Under the pieces are notes generated by a model. It saw only the letters and a program-made list of their open reading frames with translations. It was not told where the DNA came from and did not search any database. A stretch of 54,637 bases of DNA, taken from NCBI GenBank assembly GCA_022448945.1, contig JAKVCV010000023.1, positions 1 through 54,637 of the forward strand. The letters are read 5' to 3'. Below are positions 25,744-33,339 of this stretch, one piece after another. The position numbers were made by a program, and so were the translations under genes. Source of the stretch: Saprospiraceae bacterium. Lineage in GTDB: Bacteria; Bacteroidota; Bacteroidia; Chitinophagales; Saprospiraceae. Position 1 is the first letter of the stretch, and each line of letters begins with the position of its first letter.

Positions 25744-25955
25744 GATGCGTTAAGTATTATACACTTATTGACTTAGTTATTTACTTAATTTAATACACAC
25801 ATAGCTAATCTGTGAAAGACAACAAATTGAAGATACTAATAAAGACAAATGATATACTGTTTTAGAAATAGACAACAGACATATTTTACCTGTTTTATAA
25901 AGTCCTTTATTAAAAGAAAGAAATAGACTCAAAGGCTAAAGTTCAGATATAAATA

Positions 25956-28022
25956 TTATCTCAACAGAGTTAGCTCCCCTTTCATAATTTGTTCCTCAGC
26001 TGTTCCTGTCAATTGGTAAGAAAGAAGATATATATATACTTCCGAAGGTTGTTCTACTCCATTATAGGTTCCGTCCCAAAAAGGGGTTAAAGAATCAGAA
26101 CCATCATATACCAACTCTCCCCAACGATTATAGATCTTAAACGTCGTGATTTCACTTGCCAACAATCCAATTGGGCTAAAAGCATCATTCACATTATCAT
26201 TATTGGGTGAGAAAGCATCCGGAACTCCAACAAAAGGAGATTTTACAGTTAAAACAATAGATGCAGTATCTATACAACCGTTGATAGAAGTTGCCGTAAT
26301 AAGTAAATTATATACTCCTGAACTATCAGCTGTTATAATTGAACTATAATCCAAACTATCGGTAAATACTATGCCATTATTGGGTAAGGCAGTCCATAAG
26401 TAATTCACATTAGGCTCTGATGCGGCACCTCCATCTATGTTTATAGGTGTAGAAACATTTACAATAGCGCTTGTATCTCCAGAATTTCCATTAAAAAATG
26501 GACTAAGAGTAGGAATAATGGGACCAAAAACTGAGCCCGTCGTAGTCGCAGTACAATTATTGGCATCCGTTAATGTAAGTGAATGTACCCCGGCAGGAAG
26601 ATTTATAGCAATTGAATCTTGCTGAGAATCAGACCATTGATACTGAAAAGCATAAGCACCTCCTGTTATTAAAGGAACAATTTGACCATCAGGTTGACCA
26701 GAACATGTCAAGGAATCGATTACAAATTGAATATCTATAGCTTCAGGTTCCGTTAAAGTAAAAGTTTCAGTTATAAGGCAACCACCATCTGACTCAACAG
26801 TTAAACTAACTGTTTTTTGTCCAGGAGTACTATATACAACATTATGGGGACCCTGACTGGTTGATGTAGCAGGCGTAGATCCTGTTCCAAAAGTCCAATT
26901 CCAGTTCGTAATATTCCCAAAAGCATAACTGGAGCTATCGATAAAATTCCATGTTTCTCCAGCACAAAGATTCGGCGAAGAAACAAGTCCAATATTTGCA
27001 ACAGGACCCTGAAAAGTAGCTGTCCCTCCAAAGTCAATTTGAAAGCCATTACCAGTAGAAGTAAAATTATTAACGATTAATGCATAACTTTTACCAGCTA
27101 CTAAATTTAAGGCTGCCACCCAATTATCCTGACCAAGTGCACAGCCGGCTTGTTCAATAAAATCCGTAGCTGTAAAATTTAAACCAGTTGGTCCTAGGCA
27201 TGGTGAAGGGAATGAACTAACAAAATCACCTGCGGCCATACATCTCAAAACGATCTTCCCTGCACAATTGTTAACCCCATTAGGCAATTCATAAACAACA
27301 AAATCAAGGTCATCAACAGGATTATTAGGTGTAAGCGTAAATACAAAAGTACCCGCCTGATCACAAGTCCATTTAAACCAAGTAGAATTCACCTCTGAAT
27401 TGCCTCCTAAGCCACCAATGCAACTATTAAATGCCTCGTCCGGATCTGCTCCTCCCCCTACTACACTTTGAACTGCAAAAGATGAATTATCACACAATAC
27501 CGAGGCAGTATTACAATCAGACCCAGGGAATGAAGGGGCATTAAAATTTTGTGCGCAAATCTGAAATGTTCCGGTATTATTATTATTACCCTGAACCCGA
27601 ATCATATAAGTTTGCCCAACAACCAAACCACCTTTATATAAATCAACAATATTACCAGTTACTGGCACATCACATCGTAATTCATTAATAGTACCAAGGC
27701 AATTCCCACTATAAAGCGCTACCTGTGGTTGAAGAATTGTTCCTCCGGGAGATGGGCTCTGACTACCGTTAACAGTTAATGTCAAATCTGTACCAACAGC
27801 TACAAAACTAAACCAGACATCATTTGCTACTGCACCAAAGCAACTTGGTGCTCCAAACGTAGACGGCGTTGCAGAAACATTTGTATATTGACCTACAGCA
27901 GAACACCAATTACTAGTAATAGGTAGCAATATTGAATTTTGGCACTCATCATTCGAAGGTTGCGCAAGAACAACTGTTCCCCACATCAAACTTAACATTA
28001 AAAAAAAGGTTCTGATTTGCAT
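25956..28022 (-). CDS. Secreted PKD/gliding-motility-associated protein, T9SS type B domain
   Basis: 688 aa from the ATG at 28022, which begins a signal peptide (MQIRTFFLMLSLMWGTVVLAQ); a start at 28067 would add 15 residues. Two jelly-roll-like segments, rich in cysteine and asparagine, fill about residues 20-330. A PKD domain follows at about 340-430 (NWNWTFGTGSTPA, QKTVSLTVESDGG), then SprB-like strands. The C-terminus is a clear CHU_C domain: VPDAFSPNNDNVNDAFSP, then FKIYNRWGELVYDG and the ending GELTLLR. This is the sorting domain recognised by type IX secretion for large adhesins of gliding bacteria. The protein is probably an exposed adhesin. Whether the cell glides is not known. Confidence 0.85.
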   Translation of the reverse strand: MQIRTFFLMLSLMWGTVVLAQPSNDECQNSILLPITSNWCSAVGQYTNVSATPSTFGAPSCFGAVANDVWFSFVAVGTDLTLTVNGSQSPSPGGTILQPQVALYSGNCLGTINELRCDVPVTGNIVDLYKGGLVVGQTYMIRVQGNNNNTGTFQICAQNFNAPSFPGSDCNTASVLCDNSSFAVQSVVGGGADPDEAFNSCIGGLGGNSEVNSTWFKWTCDQAGTFVFTLTPNNPVDDLDFVVYELPNGVNNCAGKIVLRCMAAGDFVSSFPSPCLGPTGLNFTATDFIEQAGCALGQDNWVAALNLVAGKSYALIVNNFTSTGNGFQIDFGGTATFQGPVANIGLVSSPNLCAGETWNFIDSSSYAFGNITNWNWTFGTGSTPATSTSQGPHNVVYSTPGQKTVSLTVESDGGCLITETFTLTEPEAIDIQFVIDSLTCSGQPDGQIVPLITGGAYAFQYQWSDSQQDSIAINLPAGVHSLTLTDANNCTATTTGSVFGPIIPTLSPFFNGNSGDTSAIVNVSTPINIDGGAASEPNVNYLWTALPNNGIVFTDSLDYSSIITADSSGVYNLLITATSINGCIDTASIVLTVKSPFVGVPDAFSPNNDNVNDAFSPIGLLASEITTFKIYNRWGELVYDGSDSLTPFWDGTYNGVEQPSEVYIYLLSYQLTGTAEEQIMKGELTLLR

Positions 28023-28114
28023 AGAAATAAAATTATTAAAAATTGGGTTTACAATTATTAAGCTCAATAAAACTACGATTTTTTAGCAAAAAAAAATATT
28101 ATATATGCATTTTT

Positions 28115-29107
28115 CTATTTTCTAATTGACAGTAAGATTTGTTGATTCTTATTAACAGAAAAATAATTTCTCCTCACTTTCCCTTTACATTTCAGTAGAT
28201 AACGATAAGCAGCAATACCAGCTTTAGTTAATCTGTGCTCAAGGAACCTTGCCCTCTGTTCTGCTATTTTTCGATTCCGAGATCGTTCTAGAAATGATTG
28301 TGCGTGCACAGAAATAGAGATAAACACCTTAGGCTCTTGATTTAGAAATTGAATCAACCGACTGATTTCCTGTTCGCCCTTGACAGATAGCTGTGTGCTA
28401 TTGTCAACAAATGTAAAATTCGGAAGAAAAATAGATTCCCCATCAAAAAAAGTATTATCATAATTTCTAGTAACAGAAATATCTAATTGTATTGTTTGTT
28501 CATGCGGCGTGTAACAATTATTAGAATGCAAGTCAACTAGTTCCGTTCTATCAAGATAGCCCTCTACAATACTCTTTATTTGATATTGGTGATTACATTT
28601 ACCACAATACTTAAAATAGCCATTCTGAATATTTATGTAAGAGCTCTTCCGATCAGATAAGTTTTTAATTATCAATTTCCCAGTCGTTATTTTTTGGGAA
28701 CTAATAGCATCTATAACTTGACCTTTTAAATTAAAACATACCATCGGGTATAATGGCAAACCCAGTCTTTGTTTGCGACTACGGGAGGTTGCCTTTGGTA
28801 TTATAACCGTATCTTTGAAATGATATCCTTCTTTATTTACCTGTAATCTATATTTGTGATTGGGTATAAAATACGTAGAAATAAAAACAGTTCCACCAAG
28901 TGAATCAGATTTTACAACATTATCATTATTATCCAATTCGTCAATTATAACACGAACCCCAGAAACACGTTCTTTTGTATAAGCATTCTGAACACAAATA
29001 CTGGTTAAAATAGGAATATCCTTTTGCGCTAGTAAAACACAAGAGGTACTGATTATTATTATGGTTAAAAACAAAAAATATTTTAGAAATGACATTATCT
29101 TAATCAT
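28115..29107 (-). CDS. Degenerate OmpA-like protein
   Basis: 330 aa with a signal-like N-terminus (about 1-28; a second ATG at 29095). Residues 30-110 are a carboxypeptidase-regulatory-like strand domain, and a second such block follows to about 200. The end resembles an OmpA C-terminal domain: FTFVDNSTQLSVKGEQEISR, then SVHAQSFLERSRNRKIAEQRAR. The usual H-T-D is H-A-Q here, so the aspartate that binds peptidoglycan is absent, while the late arginine region is kept. It is thus unlikely to grip peptidoglycan in the normal way. It lies 92 bases upstream of the PKD/gliding-motility protein on the same strand and may share its transcript. Confidence 0.6.
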   Translation of the reverse strand: MIKIMSFLKYFLFLTIIIISTSCVLLAQKDIPILTSICVQNAYTKERVSGVRVIIDELDNNDNVVKSDSLGGTVFISTYFIPNHKYRLQVNKEGYHFKDTVIIPKATSRSRKQRLGLPLYPMVCFNLKGQVIDAISSQKITTGKLIIKNLSDRKSSYINIQNGYFKYCGKCNHQYQIKSIVEGYLDRTELVDLHSNNCYTPHEQTIQLDISVTRNYDNTFFDGESIFLPNFTFVDNSTQLSVKGEQEISRLIQFLNQEPKVFISISVHAQSFLERSRNRKIAEQRARFLEHRLTKAGIAAYRYLLKCKGKVRRNYFSVNKNQQILLSIRK

Positions 29108-29490
29108 TGGACTATATAAAAATAGATCAACAATACATTGACATCAAGGGGTAAGATATAAAAGATAATTAATCAATCCAAAGAAAGGAATCTAGAAGAA
29201 ATTGAACAATTAAATTTAAAAAAATGATAATTACTAACTATTTGATTACTTATAAGATGGTTAAATCCTCCGGACAAAACATAATAATTTACAAAGGATT
29301 ATTGTTTGTTCCATGATCGGTTTATTAATTCTACAATTATTTGTCAAGTCAAAATGTTAAATATTTAATTATTTGAAATCATTTTTTTTTAAATTGGCAG
29401 GGTTTTGGTCTAATTAGCTGTATTATTACTTTTGAAAGTTTATCGGATCAAGGAACAATTTGATCTGTTTTGTCTATTAAAACACAAACC
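29108..29490. other. Divergent intergenic region
   Basis: About 380 bases between the degenerate OmpA gene and the lipase gene. It holds the lipase promoter at 29404-29434 and nothing else I can identify; no minus-strand promoter of consensus form was found. Confidence 0.4.
29404..29434 (+). promoter_or_regulatory. Bacteroidota-type promoter of the lipase gene
   Basis: TTTG at 29404-29407 is followed after 19 bases by TACTTTTG at 29427-29434, a full match to the -33 TTTG and -7 TAnnTTTG boxes. Transcription would start near 29441, leaving a 5' leader of about 50 bases before the ATG at 29491. Confidence 0.6.
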
Positions 29491-30663
29491 ATGAAAATGC
29501 TCTTTTTAGCTTTATCGCTAATTTTTAGTACTTACACTTTTTGCCAATTGAGAGAAGGATTTGACCCTGATGAAGTCAAAATATGTATATCTATGTGCAA
29601 CAGTTATACATTCCTGGATTTATATGGTTCTGACACTAAAATATTACCAAAAGGATACAAAAAAGTTTATACTTCTCCTGTTATGGGAATGGATAATAAA
29701 TTTCAGGTCTATGAAAGTGTAAATTTAGCGGTTATCAATTTTAGAGGATCTACTGATCAAGTGACCAGTTGGATTGAAAACATGTACTCTGCAATGGTTC
29801 CAGCAAAAGGTGTAATCACCTTAGGCAAAACAAAACACCCGTATTGCTTTGCCAGGGACACAGGAACAGCAGTACATTCTGGCTATGCACTTGCTGTTGT
29901 AATAATGTCAAATACTATCATTGAACAAATTGAAATGCTAAATAAAAAAGGTATTTATAACATTATCATAACAGGACATAGTCAAGGAGGCGCATTAGCA
30001 AATTTAACCCGTGCCTATCTGGAAAACTTACCCAAACGGAAACTCTCCTCAAAAAATGTTTACAAAACCTATGCATTTGCTAATCCTATGTGTGGCAATA
30101 AAGAATTTTCAGAAGAATTCCATTCCAGATTTTGTGAGAACAATATGAGTTATTCTATTATTAATCCTGAAGACTGGGTGCCTCAAATGCCAATGCATTA
30201 TGAAGAAGAGGATAATCTTTTCAGTAAAGAGAGTTTAAAGGATTTCTTGTTCGGCAAAAAAGCTTTTGATATTAGAAAAATAGGGATGCAATTGGTTATT
30301 CGAAAATTTGAAAAAAACCTTAAAGATTATATTAATTCCTCCAATCGACTAATTGAAAAAACGATTTCTAAAGCCTATGGAAATATTGAGATGCCAGACT
30401 ATATCAGAGATATCAATTATTTTCAAACTGGTTCTGTTCGACATCTTCAACCTTTCTTATACCCCAGAATAAAACTTGATCCGTCAAAACTAACTGAAAA
30501 GCAACTCGGAAAAATGAAACCGGATGCAAATGGAGATTACTACAAACAGGAACCTGGATTTTATCAGCACAAACCCTACAATTATTACGTAGGGATTCTT
30601 AAAGAATATTTTTCACGAGATTATAAGAATCTTGAAAGGCTTTATTTACCGGAAAATTTATAA
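29491..30663 (+). CDS. Secreted class 3 lipase
   Basis: 390 aa from the ATG at 29491, the start of a signal peptide (MKMLFLALSLIFSTYTF, cut near C18/Q19). A TTG at 29470 is in frame but lies in the leader. The catalytic serine is S164 in TGHSQGGALA, and FRGSTD (84-89) is the oxyanion region of Lipase_3 proteins. Such enzymes hydrolyse triacylglycerols or phospholipids. No lid or C-terminal sorting domain is recognised, so it is probably periplasmic or secreted by another route. It leads a same-strand series with an AMP-ligase homologue and an alpha/beta hydrolase. Confidence 0.8.
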   Translation: MKMLFLALSLIFSTYTFCQLREGFDPDEVKICISMCNSYTFLDLYGSDTKILPKGYKKVYTSPVMGMDNKFQVYESVNLAVINFRGSTDQVTSWIENMYSAMVPAKGVITLGKTKHPYCFARDTGTAVHSGYALAVVIMSNTIIEQIEMLNKKGIYNIIITGHSQGGALANLTRAYLENLPKRKLSSKNVYKTYAFANPMCGNKEFSEEFHSRFCENNMSYSIINPEDWVPQMPMHYEEEDNLFSKESLKDFLFGKKAFDIRKIGMQLVIRKFEKNLKDYINSSNRLIEKTISKAYGNIEMPDYIRDINYFQTGSVRHLQPFLYPRIKLDPSKLTEKQLGKMKPDANGDYYKQEPGFYQHKPYNYYVGILKEYFSRDYKNLERLYLPENL

Positions 30664-30773
30664 AACAAATTGAAGAAAAAAAATTCCTACAGCATATTAC
30701 AAAATTAAAACAATATATGTTTAGCGTCTAGCTAAACATTTCTTATACTTCATTTTTAGTCTATTAAAACCCA

Positions 30774-32267
30774 ATGTTCGAACGCCTTGGCAAATTATAT
30801 CAGGCAAATCTAATTGCCCCTCTGGGATTTTTACGCCTCCTGTTTTCAATTCTTTTTTGGCGATTTAATTTAATGGCCATACTTCGCTATGCTGCTTGGG
30901 TATACCCTAATTTAGTTGCTTTAAAAGATGAAGCGGAACAGCTCACTTACAAAGATCTATTTTTACAATGCAAACAGCTTGCTACCATTTTACAAAACAA
31001 CTATGACATAAGAGCAAGAAATAAGGTCGCTATAGTTTGTCGCAATCACAACCCTATAGTCAAATCCATAATTGCACTTTCCTGTTTAGGAGCTGATACA
31101 TATTTATTTGATCTGGAAATGGAGAAAGGACGTCTTTTAAACCTACTTGAAATACATGATTTTGATTTAATCATATATGATATAGAATTCTGGGAATTAA
31201 TTCGAAAGTCTGATTGTGCTTGCAAAGCACTTTTATCTTCTCACCTTACTTTCCCCTCAATTAATAGCCTATCAAATACAAAAGCAGATGGCAAAATAAA
31301 GCTCAAAAAAGTTGTTTCAGGAAAATTGATTCTTCTGAAAGGAGATGTATATCTAAACGAATTTAACCCTTCCACGTTTAACTATTTAAAACCAATTTTT
31401 CCACTAATTGACAAACTAAACCTGAATAAATTTAAAACAGTTTTTATAGGCGTACCTATCAATCATGAATTTGGTTTATCTGCTTTATTAATCTCTTTGG
31501 TTTTAGGAAAAAAAATAATTTTATTAAAAAATGTAGCATCTAAACCAACTAAAAAAATATTGCTAAAACAACAAGTACAAGTAGCCTTTCTGAGCCCCTC
31601 AACTCTTGGAGAAATCATAAAGAAAGGAAGCCTTGAATTGATCTATTTGCGTTCTATAATTGCTAGTGGCGCTCCACTCAACCCTAGACTTGTTAAAGAA
31701 GTGTATAGTAAATTGGGGAATAAATTATCGAACTTGTATGGTACCTATAATTCAGGATTTTCTATTCTTGCAACTCCGGAAGAACTAAAACTATATCCAA
31801 ATACCATTGGGAAAAAAATTACTGCAAATGTTAGAATCTCAGACAAGAATCAGGAATTAACAAATGGAAAAATTGGAGCGCTTACTGTCAAAACTAAAAG
31901 AGGATGGGTAGATACTGGAGATTGGGCTTATGTAAATGAAAATGGTTATTATTTCCTTTGCGGAAGAAAAGAAGATAGAATTTTTTCCAATGGTAAAAAT
32001 ATTTATCCTATGCTCATAGAAAACATCCTTTTACAACATGAAAAAATAAACCAGGTAGCAATAGTTGGAATTTCGGACAAGATAAATCAAAGTATTATGC
32101 TCAAGGCATTTATTGAAGTCGATAAAAACACATTTTTGTCCGAAGAAATGGTAAAAAAATGGATAAAAGATAAGGAAATTCCATTCCAATGCCCTGACAT
32201 TTTTGAATTCACAGATAATATTCCGACCAACTTTTGGGGTAAAATTGATAAAAAAGTATTAATTTAA
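30774..32267 (+). CDS. AMP-forming acyl-CoA ligase homologue lacking the P-loop motif
   Basis: 497 aa, about the length of ANL-superfamily ligases. Later core motifs are seen: YGTYNSGF (A5-like), DTGDWAY (A7), GRKEDRIFSNGKNIYP (A8) and the C-terminal PTNFWGKIDKK with the A10 lysine. The A3 phosphate loop, normally S-G-T-T-G-x-P-K-G, is not there: the stretch GKLILLKGDVYLNEFNPSTF stands in its place. The N-terminus FLRLLFSILFWRFNLMAI could be membrane-associated. The family activates fatty acids to acyl-AMP and CoA thioesters, but adenylation activity is doubtful without the loop. It lies between a lipase and a T9SS hydrolase, in line with a lipid role. Confidence 0.75.
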   Translation: MFERLGKLYQANLIAPLGFLRLLFSILFWRFNLMAILRYAAWVYPNLVALKDEAEQLTYKDLFLQCKQLATILQNNYDIRARNKVAIVCRNHNPIVKSIIALSCLGADTYLFDLEMEKGRLLNLLEIHDFDLIIYDIEFWELIRKSDCACKALLSSHLTFPSINSLSNTKADGKIKLKKVVSGKLILLKGDVYLNEFNPSTFNYLKPIFPLIDKLNLNKFKTVFIGVPINHEFGLSALLISLVLGKKIILLKNVASKPTKKILLKQQVQVAFLSPSTLGEIIKKGSLELIYLRSIIASGAPLNPRLVKEVYSKLGNKLSNLYGTYNSGFSILATPEELKLYPNTIGKKITANVRISDKNQELTNGKIGALTVKTKRGWVDTGDWAYVNENGYYFLCGRKEDRIFSNGKNIYPMLIENILLQHEKINQVAIVGISDKINQSIMLKAFIEVDKNTFLSEEMVKKWIKDKEIPFQCPDIFEFTDNIPTNFWGKIDKKVLI

Positions 32268-32301
32268 TACAAATATAAATTAATTTAATATTTTTAATGG
32301 T

Positions 32302-33297
32302 ATGAAATTTTCCAAAATATTCCTTTTGCTTTTGGCACCATATTTTGCTTTCTGCCAAATTACACTAGACTCAATTGCAGATGGCACAACCTATACTTAT
32401 ATTGCGAGCCCAAATGGCGCTGGGCCATATCCTGCAGTTTTATATAACCATGGTGGGTTAGGGCCTGTAATTGGTGGCGATTTAAGAGCAACCTGTATTG
32501 CTCTTGCTCAAGCAGGTTATTTTGTGCGTGCAGAAAAAAGACAAGAAACAACCGCTATTGTTGGACACTTAGCAGAAGTAGAAACTGCTTTAGATGACCT
32601 TAGAGCTGATTCCAGAGCAGATACTTCATGTGTTACGATTATGGGTTTTTCAAGAGGTGGGTTATTAACACTTCAGGCGGCTGTTCTTCACCCTGAAAAA
32701 GTCCATGCAATCATTATGATGGCACCAGCAAATGCAAATGGCCAACTAGATGCAAGAGTTACCAACCTAATTTCAATAGACGACCCTTCATTGGTTTTGG
32801 TTTCTAACAATGATACATTTCAGGACCAACATGTTATACTAGCTCAAATGGTTTACGATTCACTTATTGGAGCAAACAAAACAGCTAATATACACATATA
32901 CCCTTCATATGATTCTAACGGAGACATGGCTGTTACTTCCGCAGATGATGGCCATGAACTTTTTTTCAGCGTTCAAGAGCCCTACTGGAGTGATATTATG
33001 AATTTTTTAGGGGCTAATTGCTCCGTTAATAGCATCGAAAAAACAGAGTTTTTGCGTTATGAATCATCTGTTTTCCCAAATCCATTATCCACAAAAGCTA
33101 CTCTTAAAATTTACTCTCAAAACAAATCTGATTATGATTTAGCTATCTTTGACATGCTAGGTCGCCGCATAAAAAACCTTTCTACTTGTGAAACAGAAAT
33201 AATAATTTCAAAAAAGGACTTCAGAAGTGGCACCTATTTATATATAGTATATGAACAGGGAATACTTGTTAGTAGAGGTAGTTTTGTTGTAGATTAA
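32302..33297 (+). CDS. Secreted alpha/beta hydrolase with T9SS type A sorting domain
   Basis: 331 aa; signal peptide 1-18 (FAFC/QITLD). The hydrolase core is of the dienelactone-hydrolase/prolyl-oligopeptidase type: YNHGGLGP (49-56) at the oxyanion hole, the nucleophile S117 in GFSRGG, and late DDGHELFF with the histidine. The last 75 residues, beginning SSVFPNPLSTKATLKIYSQNK and ending in a SRGSFVVD strand, form a type A T9SS sorting domain, so the enzyme is probably displayed outside the cell. It starts 34 bases after the AMP-ligase homologue and likely shares its transcript. Confidence 0.85.
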   Translation: MKFSKIFLLLLAPYFAFCQITLDSIADGTTYTYIASPNGAGPYPAVLYNHGGLGPVIGGDLRATCIALAQAGYFVRAEKRQETTAIVGHLAEVETALDDLRADSRADTSCVTIMGFSRGGLLTLQAAVLHPEKVHAIIMMAPANANGQLDARVTNLISIDDPSLVLVSNNDTFQDQHVILAQMVYDSLIGANKTANIHIYPSYDSNGDMAVTSADDGHELFFSVQEPYWSDIMNFLGANCSVNSIEKTEFLRYESSVFPNPLSTKATLKIYSQNKSDYDLAIFDMLGRRIKNLSTCETEIIISKKDFRSGTYLYIVYEQGILVSRGSFVVD

Positions 33298-33321
33298 ATG
33301 ATTTATTTAATACCGTTATAG

Positions 33322-33339
33322 TAAAAGATTTGTCTTTTA
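33322..33339. terminator. Hairpin between convergent genes
   Basis: TAAAAGA (33322-33328) pairs with TCTTTTA (33333-33339) around the tetraloop TTTG. It lies between the hydrolase gene and the outer-membrane barrel gene, and could end both transcripts; the T-rich arm can provide the U run on either side. Confidence 0.5.
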
